A DNA stretch of 23,152 nucleotides from assembly GCA_049582065.1 (NCBI GenBank), contig JBAUTF010000167.1, positions 1 to 23,152 on the forward strand, given 5' to 3'. Position numbers and translations under genes: made by a program. Origin of the DNA: DATKSS01 sp049582065 (lineage in GTDB: Bacteria; Chloroflexota; Dormibacteria; Dormibacterales; Dormibacteraceae). Shown here piece after piece: positions 1 through 13,435 of the stretch. Below the pieces are notes generated by a model that was not told the DNA's origin, did not search any database, and worked only from the letters and a program-made list of their open reading frames with translations. Each line of letters starts with the position of its first letter. Positions within the stretch are counted from its first letter, which is position 1.

Positions 1-846
<846 letters not shown>

Positions 847-882
847 TTCGGCAGAGTAGTAGAGAGGTAAGAGGAGAACAAT

Positions 883-5144
<4,262 letters not shown>

Positions 5145-5145
<1 letters not shown>

Positions 5146-5166
5146 GAGGGAACCTAGGTTCCCTCT
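5145..5166. repeat. Perfect 22-bp palindrome at the rpoC stop codon
   Basis: The arms AGAGGGAACCT and AGGTTCCCTCT are perfect reverse complements that meet at a CCTAGG centre. The first base of the palindrome is the last base of the rpoC TGA stop. As RNA it would form a stable stem with a small CUAG loop. No T-run follows, and the next bases (GCGCGCCAGGCGCG) form a second small inverted repeat. It may mark the rpoC 3' end as a processing or factor-assisted stop signal, or it may be a protein-binding site. Confidence 0.7.
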
Positions 5167-5371
5167 GCGCGCCAGGCGCGAGCAGGATCGGACTTACTGA
5201 TTGCATGACTCTCTTTCCTGCAGGTTGGGATCAACCGAATAGGTACTCCCCGCGACACATCGAGCTCTAGGGTTCACGCGGGTTAGACGGCCCGGCGAAG
5301 CCGGGCCTACCGGCCGGGCAATTACCGGCCCATAGCGGTCCGGTTTGCGTTACATTCTTCGGTACGTGCAC
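5167..5371. other. Hairpin-rich rpoC-to-transporter spacer without a gene
   Basis: I see no coding signal, tRNA or rRNA here. It contains a small inverted repeat CGCGCC/GGCGCG near 5168-5180. It also has a strong hairpin with arms GGCCCGGC (5289-5296) and GCCGGGCC (5300-5307) around loop GAA. Two copies of a TACCGGCC-like word follow at about 5308 and 5323. A TACATT hexamer at 5351-5356 could be a weak -10 box, but no convincing -35 sits upstream of it. Any promoter for the transporter operon is expected in or near this segment. Confidence 0.5.
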
Positions 5372-5407
5372 AAAGGGTCGCCCGCCACGGGTGGCCCTTT
5401 CGGTTTT
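5372..5407 (+). terminator. Rho-independent terminator upstream of the transporter operon
   Basis: Arms AAAGGGTCGCCCG (5372-5384) and CGGGTGGCCCTTT (5388-5400) pair along 13 bp with two G-U wobbles and a CCA loop. CGG and a TTTT run follow. This is the best terminator-like structure in the window, oriented for + strand transcription. It lies 28 nt before the proposed start of the first binding-protein gene. It therefore either ends the rpoBC transcript or acts as an attenuator for the importer operon. Confidence 0.75.
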
Positions 5408-5434
5408 CTGGGGCGAAACTGGGATGATGGGAAG

Positions 5435-7096
5435 GTGATCCCAGGCTCAAGGATCTGGCGTGCCGTCGGGCTGGCGCTGGTGGTCCTGGTGTGTGGCGCG
5501 GCCTGCAACTCGGGCGCGGTGATCCAGGGGCCCAAGCTCGCCAAAGACCAGACCTTTCGCGTGCTGCTCGACGACCAGCCGTCTTCGCTCGACCCGGGGC
5601 AGACCCAGTATTCGTATGAGACCGCCGTCCTCAGAGCCATCTCCGAGCCTCTGCTCAGGCCAGTCCCCGACTTGAGCGGGGTGGTGCCCGCCGCGGCGCA
5701 GAGCTACGACGTCACCAACAACGGGACGGTCTACCTGTTCCACCTGCGTCCGACCGGCAAGTACTGGGACGGCACGCCGGTGAGGGCGCAGGACTTCGTG
5801 TACGCGTGGCAGCGGCTGATCGACCCACGCCTGGCGGCGCCCAACGAGACTTTCTTCGCGTCAGCAGTCCTCAACGGGGACCGCGTTTCAGTCATGGATC
5901 CCCAGCGCGACGCCGCGACGATCGATGCGGCGCTCGGCACCCTCGGCCTGAAGGCGCTCGACGACATGACGTTTCAGGTCACGCTTTCGCAGCCGGACCC
6001 GGCTTTCCCGTGGATCGCGGCGATGCCGGCCGGTGCGCCGATACGCCAGGACGTGGTCAGCAAGAACGGCGACAAATGGGCGACCAGCCCCGACACGCTC
6101 GTCACCAACGGGCCGTTCAAGGTCACGGAGATGGTGAGCGGCGACCACATAACGGTCGTCCCCAACCCTCATTACTGGGGCCACAAGCCGACGCTGACCT
6201 CGATCGATTTCACGATCGTCAACGATGGGGCCGTCGCCCTGGCCAAGTACAAGAGCGGGGAGCTGGACGAAATCTCGGTGCAGCCGGCCCAGGCGGCGTC
6301 CGTGTCCGCGGACCCATTGCTCAAGGGTGACCTCGTCAAGACGCCCGACCTGACGGTCTACTGGATCGTCTTCCGCGTCACCTCGCCGCCACTCAACAAC
6401 CCGAAGCTGCGGCAGGCGATCGCCGAGGCGATAGACCGCAACGCGTTCGTCAGCCAGATCTTCCAGGGCCAGGGCGCCCCGGCCGACACGTTCCTGCCCA
6501 AAGGAATGCGCGGCTACAGCGCGGACCCATCACCGCAGAACTTCGACGTCGCGCAGGCCCGGGCCTCGCTCGCAGCCTCGGGGGTGACCGCGCAGCAGCT
6601 GTCGGCGGTCACCTTTTCGTATGACCAGTCCTCCGATTTCGCCAAGGCGACGGCGAACTTCGTGCACGATCAGCTGAAGGCCAACCTGGGCGCGGATATC
6701 GCGTTGCAAGCCCTGGACAGCAACACACTCAGCTCCCGACTGGGCAACGGCAACTTCCAGATCGCCGGCCCGATGGGCTGGACCGCCGACTACCCCGACC
6801 CGGCGGACTGGTTCGACATCTTCCTGACCACCAACTCGAACAACCTGTCGCTGTATGAGAACCAGCAGTACGACAACTTCGTGCGGGTCGCGCGCACCGA
6901 TGTGCAGCCGGCGCGGCGCGACCAGGAGTACCAGCAGGCACAGCAGATGCTCGTGGGCGATGCGCCCGTGGCCTTCCTGGCCCAATCGGTCAGCTGGTAC
7001 CTGTTAAGGTCGTACGTGCGAGGCGTGACCACATCGCCCGTCGACGAGTGGCCTGGGTCGCTGTCACCGGACACGATTTCGATCGCGCCACACTGA
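5435..7096 (+). CDS. Oligopeptide-type ABC transporter substrate-binding lipoprotein
   Basis: This is a family 5 extracellular solute-binding protein (OppA/DppA type) that would capture peptides outside the membrane and deliver them to the permeases encoded downstream. From the GTG at 5435 it is 553 aa with a short basic N-terminus, a hydrophobic segment (LALVVLV) and a CGAAC site, giving a probable lipidated Cys at residue 24; the lipobox is not canonical. Family motifs are clear: a YWDGTPVRAQDFVYAWQRLIDP-like block written here in two parts (YWDGTPVRAQ, DFVYAWQRLIDP), NGPFKVTEMVSGD, PNPHYWG and LRQAIAEAIDRNAF. The closest feel is OppA of enterobacteria. The open frame extends upstream to 5345, but that part would be translated through the terminator stem, so I prefer 5435. 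The ribosome-binding site is poorly placed (GGGAAG abuts the GTG), so the start remains uncertain. The ligand is not determinable from sequence. Confidence 0.88.
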   Translation: MIPGSRIWRAVGLALVVLVCGAACNSGAVIQGPKLAKDQTFRVLLDDQPSSLDPGQTQYSYETAVLRAISEPLLRPVPDLSGVVPAAAQSYDVTNNGTVYLFHLRPTGKYWDGTPVRAQDFVYAWQRLIDPRLAAPNETFFASAVLNGDRVSVMDPQRDAATIDAALGTLGLKALDDMTFQVTLSQPDPAFPWIAAMPAGAPIRQDVVSKNGDKWATSPDTLVTNGPFKVTEMVSGDHITVVPNPHYWGHKPTLTSIDFTIVNDGAVALAKYKSGELDEISVQPAQAASVSADPLLKGDLVKTPDLTVYWIVFRVTSPPLNNPKLRQAIAEAIDRNAFVSQIFQGQGAPADTFLPKGMRGYSADPSPQNFDVAQARASLAASGVTAQQLSAVTFSYDQSSDFAKATANFVHDQLKANLGADIALQALDSNTLSSRLGNGNFQIAGPMGWTADYPDPADWFDIFLTTNSNNLSLYENQQYDNFVRVARTDVQPARRDQEYQQAQQMLVGDAPVAFLAQSVSWYLLRSYVRGVTTSPVDEWPGSLSPDTISIAPH

Positions 7097-7145
7097 AGCA
7101 GGCCGGGCTCGAACGAGTGTTCGTCCAAATAGCGCGCTACGCAAC

Positions 7146-7175
7146 TTGACACTCAGCGGCATGGAGCAACAGAAT
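7146..7175 (+). promoter_or_regulatory. Candidate sigma-70-type promoter for the second binding protein
   Basis: A perfect TTGACA -35 box (7146-7151) is followed after 18 nt by CAGAAT (7170-7175), which matches four of six positions of TATAAT. It sits about 95 nt before the next gene, within the 173-nt gap between the two binding-protein genes. This suggests that the second protein and the downstream permease genes can be transcribed separately from the first. Confidence 0.5.
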
Positions 7176-7269
7176 TCGCTTAGCCGAGGAGGCTGTGGAG
7201 TAAGACCTGCTGCCGGCGCACTCTCGCCCCGTATCCCGGGAAGAAGGCCGCAGGATCACTCTGAGAGGT

Positions 7270-9075
7270 ATGACTTTGAACGGATCAACTTTTAGGTTCG
7301 GGTGGCTTCGAGCACCTGCAATCGCGGCCGCGGTCGGGCTGGCGATGGTAGCGTGCGGAGGTGGCACGACGACGACCACCACCACCGCCCAGAAGGGTGG
7401 CACGCTCATCCTGCTGGGCAACGGCGACGTCGACCATCTCGACACCGCCAGCGCCTACTACACAGTCAGCTACCTGGTGGAGCGAGCCTATTCCCGCCAG
7501 CTCCTGAGCTACGCCACCACCTCCGATTCAACCAAAGCCACCGAGGTCGTGGCCGACATGGCCACGCAGGTGCCGACAATCGCCAATGGCGGGATCAGCT
7601 CGGACGGCTTGACCTACACGTTCAAGATCAAGCCCGGCGTGAAGTGGGACACCACTCCGGCGCGCCAGGTCACCGCTCAGGACGTAGTCCTCGGATTCAA
7701 GCGCCTGTGCAACCCCGGTCCCAACGCGGTCGGTGCGCCACAATACTTCACAAACACCATTGCGGGATTCAACGACTACTGCAATGGGTTCCTTGGCCTG
7801 TCCAGCAGCACCGCCTCGGCCATGGCTGCTTACATCCAGGGACACGACATCTCGGGGATCACCACGGTTGGTACGGACACGGTGAAGTTCACGCTCACTC
7901 AGCCCGCCAGCGACTTCGTCAACATCATCGCGATGCCCTTCTCGTCGCCGGCACCGGTGGAGTACCTGCAGTACGTCCCCGGCGATGACACCTTCAACCA
8001 GCACGTCATCTCGGACGGCCCCTACAAGATCGTGAAGTACGACCCGGTCAAAGAGCTCGACCTGGACCGCAACACGAACTGGGACCCGTCGACCGACACC
8101 CTTCGCGCCGCGTACGTCGACCACATCACGGTGACCATGGGTCAGACCTCGGATGCGGTGCAGCAGCAGATCGCGGCCGGCACCGCTGACATGGAATGGG
8201 ACACAGGAGTGCCCACGGCAGACCTGGCCCAGCTCCTGCAGGCCACGCCCAGGGACCCGCGGCTTTTGGTCGGACCGCCGACCGCTTTCAACCCCTACAT
8301 CGTCATGAACCTCCAGAGCCCGAATGCGGGCGGAGCTTTGAAGAACGTGGCTGTCCGGCAGGCGCTCGAGTACGCCATCGACAAGGTGGCGATCGCCCAG
8401 TTCGTCGGCGGCCTCAGCATCAACCAGCCGGCACACGGGATCCTGTGGCAGGGCATGGCCGGCTACCAGGCGTTCAACCTTTACCCCACGCCGAATGACA
8501 AGGGCGATCCGGCCAAGACCAAGAGCCTGCTGGCCGCCGCCGGTTACCCCAACGGCCTGACGTTGACCATGATCTACCGGTCCACCGGCAACGGTCCCAA
8601 GGAGACCGAGTCGTACCAGGCCAACCTCGCGGCAGCCGGCGTCACCCTCAAGCTCGTGCCGATCGCGAACGGCGCAACTTTCTACACGCAGTACCTGCAG
8701 AACCCCGACGCGACGAAGCGTGGCGTCTGGGACCTTGCTGCACCGGGCTGGATTCCCGACTGGTTCGGCAACAACGGGCGTTCCATCATCTCGCCGCTGT
8801 TCGACGGCCGTTCGTACGGCCCGAGCTCGAACGACTACGGCGACTACAACAGCACTGCGACCAACAGCGACATTGACAACGCGCTGGCAGCCAAGACGAC
8901 GGCCGACGCGAACAAGTACTGGCACATGGCGGACATGCAGATCATGCAAGATGCCGTGGTCATCCCGGTGCTCATCCAGCAGACATCGGTATTCCACTCC
9001 ACGCGAGTGCAGAACTTCGTCTTCAACCTGTTCCAGCAGCAAGGCGACATCACCAACGTTTGGCTCAAGCAGTGA
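7270..9075 (+). CDS. Second peptide/solute-binding lipoprotein of the ABC importer
   Basis: This is another family 5 extracellular solute-binding protein, 601 aa. The signal sequence has a basic N-terminus, a hydrophobic core (AIAAAVGLAM) and a lipobox ending at C29 (MVAC). After Cys come GGG and seven consecutive Thr (7366-7386), a flexible linker. Mature-domain motifs include GGTLILLGNGDVDHLD, TYTFKIKPGVKWD, VTAQDVVLGFKRLCNPG, SDGPYKIVKYDP and VRQALEYAIDK. This subtype resembles binding proteins of Actinobacteria and Chloroflexota more than the enterobacterial OppA type, so it is not a simple tandem copy of its upstream neighbour. It probably has a different ligand range. The ATG is preceded by GAGAGG only one base away, so spacing is tight. 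oppD begins 37 nt downstream. It would be anchored on the outer face of the cytoplasmic membrane. Confidence 0.92.
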   Translation: MTLNGSTFRFGWLRAPAIAAAVGLAMVACGGGTTTTTTTAQKGGTLILLGNGDVDHLDTASAYYTVSYLVERAYSRQLLSYATTSDSTKATEVVADMATQVPTIANGGISSDGLTYTFKIKPGVKWDTTPARQVTAQDVVLGFKRLCNPGPNAVGAPQYFTNTIAGFNDYCNGFLGLSSSTASAMAAYIQGHDISGITTVGTDTVKFTLTQPASDFVNIIAMPFSSPAPVEYLQYVPGDDTFNQHVISDGPYKIVKYDPVKELDLDRNTNWDPSTDTLRAAYVDHITVTMGQTSDAVQQQIAAGTADMEWDTGVPTADLAQLLQATPRDPRLLVGPPTAFNPYIVMNLQSPNAGGALKNVAVRQALEYAIDKVAIAQFVGGLSINQPAHGILWQGMAGYQAFNLYPTPNDKGDPAKTKSLLAAAGYPNGLTLTMIYRSTGNGPKETESYQANLAAAGVTLKLVPIANGATFYTQYLQNPDATKRGVWDLAAPGWIPDWFGNNGRSIISPLFDGRSYGPSSNDYGDYNSTATNSDIDNALAAKTTADANKYWHMADMQIMQDAVVIPVLIQQTSVFHSTRVQNFVFNLFQQQGDITNVWLKQ

Positions 9076-9112
9076 GAGTAGTTGCGTAAAAGCGATAGAC
9101 GATTCGAGTGAG

Positions 9113-10192
9113 ATGAACCGGCTCGAGGTCAAGGACCTCACGGTAAGTTTTGCAACCGCGGACGGCCTGGTGCAGGCCGTCCGCGGCGTCAGTTTTGTCC
9201 TGAAAGCGGGACAAACCCTGGGCGTGGTCGGCGAGTCGGGCTCGGGTAAGAGCGTGACGATGCAGACCATCATCGGGCTGACCAGGGGAGCCCAGGTCTC
9301 AGGAGAAGCCATATTCGAAGGCCAGGATCTGCTGGCCTTGAACAACGACGAGCTGCGTCACGTGCGCGGGGCCGAGATCGGCATGATCTTCCAGGACCCG
9401 CTTTCGAGCCTTCACCCCTACTACCGGATAGGCTGGCAGATCGTCGAGATGATTCGGGCGCATCAGGACGTCTCCGCCAAAGCAGCTCGCCGTCGTGCCA
9501 TCGAGCTGCTGCGGCTGGTCGGCATTCCGCAGCCTGAACGCCGGGTTGACGACTTTCCACACCAGTTCTCCGGGGGAATGAGGCAGCGCGCAATGATCGC
9601 CATGGCCCTCGCGAACACCCCCAAGCTGCTGATCGCCGACGAGCCCACCACGGCTCTTGACGTCACGGTCCAGGCGCAGATCATCGACCTGATGCAGGGT
9701 CTCCAGAGGGAGCTCGGTTCCAGCATCATCATGGTCACTCACGACTTGGGCGTGGTCGCCGACATAGCCGACGACGTCATCGTCATGTACGCGGGGAGGG
9801 CGGTCGAGAAAGCTGACCGGCGCACCCTGTTTTACCGAGCCCACCATCCCTACACCCGGGGACTCATGGGTTCGCTGCCTGGTAAGGGTGGGGCGCATGA
9901 GCGCCTCAACCCGATCGAAGGCCAGCCGCCCAGCCTGATCCGGATCCCCCACGGCTGTCCCTTCCACCCGCGGTGTCCCTTCGTGATGGATCGCTGCCTG
10001 ACCGATGAGCCCCCGCTCCTCGAAGTCGGATCTGACGAGGATCACCTGTCGGCCTGCTGGCTTCCGCCCGACTTGACAGGCTTCGATCGCCAGGTCGACG
10101 ATCGACGCTGGACCGCGGCCGAGGCCCACCGGAGCGGGCGGGCGCGGGCGATGGCCAGCCGGCTCGCGCCGGCGCCCGAGAGGGCATCCTGA
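9113..10192 (+). CDS. oppD: Peptide ABC transporter ATPase, OppD/DppD type
   Basis: This is one of the two cytoplasmic ATP-hydrolysing subunits of the importer, 359 aa. Walker A is GESGSGKS (40-47), the ABC signature FSGGMRQR starts at 152, Walker B is LLIADEP (172-178) with catalytic E177, and the switch histidine is H210 in THDLG. The C-terminal oligopeptide-transporter extension has a Cys-rich block beginning CPFHPRCPF, with further Cys in DRCL and SACW. In characterised DppD proteins the equivalent four cysteines hold an iron-sulfur cluster. I chose the ATG at 9113 because the open frame upstream runs through the preceding lipoprotein gene and the protein here starts NRLEVKDLTVSF, typical of the family. 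It pairs with the OppF-type ATPase 44 nt downstream. Specificity for peptides over nickel or other ligands is inferred. Confidence 0.93.
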   Translation: MNRLEVKDLTVSFATADGLVQAVRGVSFVLKAGQTLGVVGESGSGKSVTMQTIIGLTRGAQVSGEAIFEGQDLLALNNDELRHVRGAEIGMIFQDPLSSLHPYYRIGWQIVEMIRAHQDVSAKAARRRAIELLRLVGIPQPERRVDDFPHQFSGGMRQRAMIAMALANTPKLLIADEPTTALDVTVQAQIIDLMQGLQRELGSSIIMVTHDLGVVADIADDVIVMYAGRAVEKADRRTLFYRAHHPYTRGLMGSLPGKGGAHERLNPIEGQPPSLIRIPHGCPFHPRCPFVMDRCLTDEPPLLEVGSDEDHLSACWLPPDLTGFDRQVDDRRWTAAEAHRSGRARAMASRLAPAPERAS

Positions 10193-10236
10193 GCACCGCC
10201 TCCGCGCCCCGGACGGACACACAGGCCGACGGCCAG

Positions 10237-11328
10237 GTGTTGGTCCGGCTCGATGGCGTGGTCAAGCATTTTCTGATTCGCAGCGACCTCCTGCGCCGGG
10301 TGGTCGGACGCGTCCACGCCGTCGACGGCGTCAGCCTCGAGGTAAGAAGGGGAGAGACGCTGGGCATCGTCGGAGAGACCGGATGCGGCAAATCGACCCT
10401 GGCGCGATGCGTCGCCCGCCTGTTCGACCTCACGGCCGGGACCATCACGTTCGACGGGACCGACATCTCGCGGCTTTCCCGGAGGCGGATGCGCCCGCTG
10501 CGCAAAGGGATCCAGATGATCTTCCAGGACCCGATCGGCTCGCTGAACCCGCGGCGGCGGATCGGGTCGATCATCGGGGACCCGTTTGCCATCCACCACA
10601 TCAGCAGTGGCGAGGAGCGCAAGCGCCAGGTGCAGGAGCTGATGCGCCTGGTCGGTCTCAACCCCGAGCACTACAACCGGTTTCCCGCCGAGTTCTCGGG
10701 CGGCCAGAGGCAGCGGATCGGCGTCGCCCGCGCGCTGGCACTCCGACCGAAGCTGATAATCGCCGACGAGCCTGTGTCAGCACTCGACGTTTCGATCCAG
10801 GCGCAGATTCTCAACCTGTTGACCGATCTGCAAGATGAGTTCGGCCTGACCTACATCTTCATCGCGCACGACCTTTCGGTGGTCCGGCACGTGAGCGACC
10901 GGATCGCGGTCATGTACCTGGGCAAGATCGTCGAGGTGGCCAGCGTCAGCGAGCTCTACGCTCGCCCCCGTCATCCCTACACCAACGCCCTCCTGTCGGC
11001 GGTCCCGGTCCCCGACCCTGATCGTGCGGACGAGCGGGAGCGCATCATTCTAGTCGGCGACGTTCCATCGCCCATTAATCCACCGTCGGGTTGCCGCTTC
11101 CATCCCCGCTGCCCAAAGGCGCAGAATCTGTGCAAGGAGGTCGACCCCGAGTTGGTGGTGAAGAAAGACGACCGGCCGGACCATCTCGCGGCGTGCCACT
11201 TCCCGGTTGAGGTGGGCGAGCACTTGAGCCGTGCCCGAGCAGGAATCGCCCAGCAGGACGGGCTCGTGAGCGCGGATCTGTCGCCGAAGACGGTGGAAAG
11301 CGCGTTCCGTCCCAAGGACCGGACATGA
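10237..11328 (+). CDS. oppF: Peptide ABC transporter ATPase, OppF/DppF type
   Basis: This is the second ATPase subunit, 363 aa, which forms a heterodimer with the OppD-type protein under the permease pair. Walker A is GETGCGKS (46-53). The signature FSGGQRQRIGVARAL, Walker B LIIADEPVSALDVS and switch region IAHDLSVV are all intact. The C-terminal oligopeptide domain has a four-Cys motif (CRFHPRCPKAQNLC and later AACHF), as in OppD. The GTG at 10237 starts the domain very near the first strand (LVRLDGVVKHF). The frame is open further upstream to overlap oppD but offers no ATG, GTG or TTG there, so translation may depend on coupling with oppD. Its stop overlaps the next gene's start by ATGA. 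Residues 330-363 form a polar tail without known motifs. Confidence 0.92.
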   Translation: MLVRLDGVVKHFLIRSDLLRRVVGRVHAVDGVSLEVRRGETLGIVGETGCGKSTLARCVARLFDLTAGTITFDGTDISRLSRRRMRPLRKGIQMIFQDPIGSLNPRRRIGSIIGDPFAIHHISSGEERKRQVQELMRLVGLNPEHYNRFPAEFSGGQRQRIGVARALALRPKLIIADEPVSALDVSIQAQILNLLTDLQDEFGLTYIFIAHDLSVVRHVSDRIAVMYLGKIVEVASVSELYARPRHPYTNALLSAVPVPDPDRADERERIILVGDVPSPINPPSGCRFHPRCPKAQNLCKEVDPELVVKKDDRPDHLAACHFPVEVGEHLSRARAGIAQQDGLVSADLSPKTVESAFRPKDRT

Positions 11329-12305
11329 GCACCAGCCCACGAGCCGCCTCTCACCCTGCCGTAGTTCCCGCCGCGAAGCCCGTAGATCTCGAGGAGCTGG
11401 GGGAAAACGCTGCCGAGATCCAGGGCCGCAGTCCCTGGCAGCTGGCCTGGGCTCGGCTTCGGCACGATCGGGTGGCGATCGCTTCGGTCATCGTCATCGC
11501 ACTGATCACACTCGCCGCCATATTCGCCCCGTTGATCGCCCGCCTGGTTGGTCACGGCCCGGGCGACCAGTACCCATATTTGGCCCTGAACGGTTACGGC
11601 CTGCCGGTGGGGCCAAACCGGACCTTCCTCTTCGGCGCTGACGACGTGGGTCGGGATGTGTTGGTCCGCGTCGTTTACGGCGCCCGGATCTCGCTGATTG
11701 CCGGGGTCGTCGCCAGCGGACTGGCGGTGATCGTGGGCGCGATTGTCGGAATGGTGGCCGGCTATTTCGGCACGCTGGTGGACACCGCGCTTTCCCGCTT
11801 CATGGATGTCATCCTGTCCTTTCCTCTGCTTCTGTTTGCGATTGCGCTGGTCTCCATCGTCGGCCCCAGTCTGACCGTGACCATCGCGGTGATCGCCTTC
11901 TTCAGCTGGGCGGTCGTCGGCCGCATCATCCGCGGCCAAACGCTGTCCCTGCGAGAGAAGGAGTTCGTCGAGGCCGCGCGGTCGTTGGGAGCCAGCGATC
12001 TGAGGATCATGTTCGTGGACATCCTGCCCAACCTGGTGGCGCCCATTCTTGTTTACACCACCCTGCTCATTCCGTCCTCGATCGTGTTCGAGGCAAGCCT
12101 TTCATTCCTCGGCCTTGGCGTGGTGCCTCCGACGCCCAGCTGGGGGAACATGTTGTCCGACGCGGAACCTTATTACAAGGTCGCCTGGTGGTTCATCATC
12201 TACCCAGGCACGGCTCTGCTCCTGACCACGCTCGCCTTCAACCTGCTGGGTGACAGCGTGCGGGACGCGCTCGATCCGCGCTACGCGCGGCTGTTCAAGG
12301 CATAA
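11325..12305 (+). CDS. oppC: Peptide ABC transporter permease, OppC/DppC type
   Basis: This integral membrane permease of the importer has 326 aa. A polar N-terminus of about 45 residues is followed by WQLAWARLRHDRVAIASVIV, the start of the OppC N-terminal domain and its first membrane helix. The periplasmic loop includes the characteristic FLFGADDVGRDVLVRVVYGARISL block. Five further hydrophobic segments belong to the binding-protein-dependent transport domain. The EAA coupling loop, EFVEAARSLGASDL, starts near residue 213 and would dock on the ATPases. The family terminus LLGDSVRDALDPR is present. The start ATG overlaps the oppF stop (ATGA), implying translational coupling. oppB begins 6 nt after the stop. 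Confidence 0.94.
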   Translation: MSTSPRAASHPAVVPAAKPVDLEELGENAAEIQGRSPWQLAWARLRHDRVAIASVIVIALITLAAIFAPLIARLVGHGPGDQYPYLALNGYGLPVGPNRTFLFGADDVGRDVLVRVVYGARISLIAGVVASGLAVIVGAIVGMVAGYFGTLVDTALSRFMDVILSFPLLLFAIALVSIVGPSLTVTIAVIAFFSWAVVGRIIRGQTLSLREKEFVEAARSLGASDLRIMFVDILPNLVAPILVYTTLLIPSSIVFEASLSFLGLGVVPPTPSWGNMLSDAEPYYKVAWWFIIYPGTALLLTTLAFNLLGDSVRDALDPRYARLFKA

Positions 12306-12311
12306 GTCGGG

Positions 12312-13271
12312 ATGGCGGCCTTCATCGTTCGCCGAGTTCTGTTCGGGATCCTCGTGCTGTGGATCATCAGCGTCGTGGTGTTCGCTATGTTCTTTATCGC
12401 CCCCCACGATGTGGCGCGGCTGCTGGCCGGCCGCCAGGCCAACCAGGCGGAGATCGACGCCATCCGCCGCAGCCTTGGCCTCAATCGCCCGATCCTCGTG
12501 CAGTACTTGGACTGGGTATCGAAGTTGCTCCACGGAGACCTGGGCTACTCGTATCGTGGTTCCGTCCCGGTGCGCGATCTGCTCGCCAGCCGGCTCCCGG
12601 TCACGGCATCGCTCGCCATCGGCGCGGCCATCATCTGGCTCGTCATCGGGGTGGGCGCGGGCGTTCTGGCGGCCGTCCGGCCGCGCGCGATCGCCGACCG
12701 GGTCGTGACGTTCTTCGCGCTCTTCTTCTATTCGATGCCCACCTTTGTGCTGGGCCTGCTCCTTCTCTACTTCGCCTTCTACAAGCTCTACACAGCCGGC
12801 ATCCCGCTGTTCCCCGGCGGCGGCTACGTCAATCTGACAAGCGATCCGCTCGGTTGGGCTGATCACCTGATCCTGCCGTGGTTCACCCTTGCCCTGGTGA
12901 CGGCAGCGGTCTACTCGCGCCTCACGCGCGGCACGATGCTCGACGCGCTGGGCGAGGATTACATCCGCACGGCTCGAAGCAAGGGCATCTCCGAGGGGCG
13001 GGTCATCTTCCGCCACGCCCTGCGCAGCGCTCTCACTCCGGTCGTCACCCAGTTCGGCATCGACCTGGGCGGATTGCTGGGCGGCGCGATCATCACCGAG
13101 AACGTGTTCGGGCTGCCAGGGCTTGGTCAGCTGGCGATCCAATCGATCTTCGGCCAGAACCTCCCGGTCATCATCGGCATCGTGGTCGTCGCATCGGTCT
13201 TCATAGTCGTCGCGAACATCTGCGTGGACTTTCTGTATGCCTTCCTTGACCCGCGTGTGCGTCTGACGTAG
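12312..13271 (+). CDS. oppB: Peptide ABC transporter permease, OppB/DppB type
   Basis: This is the partner permease, 319 aa. It opens with the OppB-typical FIVRRVLFGILVLWIISVVV helix. A loop with LGLNRPILVQYLDWVSKLLHGDLG follows, seen here in two adjoining blocks, and then five more predicted membrane helices. The coupling loop EDYIRTARSKGISE begins near residue 215, and the family motifs ENVFGLPGLGQL and FLYAFLDPRVR are present at the C-terminal end. Together with OppC it forms the translocation pathway. The C-before-B order, and the ATPases preceding the permeases, differ from the enterobacterial A-B-C-D-F order. It is the last gene of the cassette and faces a convergent methyltransferase gene. 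Confidence 0.94.
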   Translation: MAAFIVRRVLFGILVLWIISVVVFAMFFIAPHDVARLLAGRQANQAEIDAIRRSLGLNRPILVQYLDWVSKLLHGDLGYSYRGSVPVRDLLASRLPVTASLAIGAAIIWLVIGVGAGVLAAVRPRAIADRVVTFFALFFYSMPTFVLGLLLLYFAFYKLYTAGIPLFPGGGYVNLTSDPLGWADHLILPWFTLALVTAAVYSRLTRGTMLDALGEDYIRTARSKGISEGRVIFRHALRSALTPVVTQFGIDLGGLLGGAIITENVFGLPGLGQLAIQSIFGQNLPVIIGIVVVASVFIVVANICVDFLYAFLDPRVRLT

Positions 13272-13435
13272 CTCAGCCGCCAGACCCGGGCCTCTAGCGC
13301 TGCCCCGGTAGCTGGGCCAGGGCGCAGCCTCCAATTCGCCGACGGGGGCCCTCCCTTCCTCCGGGCCGGACCCTCCCCCGCCGGCACTCCGGGGCTCACC
13401 TTAGAGCTGGAAAGAAGCGCGGTCAACCCAGCCTG
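13272..13435. other. Spacer between convergent oppB and methyltransferase genes
   Basis: No coding signal is visible. Two convergent transcripts should end here. I see only imperfect GC-rich pairing (GCTGCCCCGG near 13301 with CCAGGGCGCAGC near 13317, and a G5/C5 pair around 13344-13380). There is no T-run on either strand, so I cannot support a definite terminator. Confidence 0.5.

Noticed and set aside
5345..5434. Upstream extension of the first binding protein
   Set aside because: It would be translated through the terminator hairpin and would place 30 polar residues before the signal peptide.
8720..9112. N-terminal extension of the OppD frame
   Set aside because: This part overlaps the preceding lipoprotein gene and is low-complexity Arg/Thr/Ser. 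The family start is at 9113.
7528..9345. 605-aa open frame on the - strand antisense to the second binding protein and oppD
   Set aside because: It is a shadow of GC-rich coding DNA on the other strand. It has no recognisable domains, while the + strand proteins are clearly conserved families.
12102..13334. 410-aa - strand open frame opposite oppC/oppB
   Set aside because: Composition is unlike a folded protein and no motif is present; the + strand genes explain the region.
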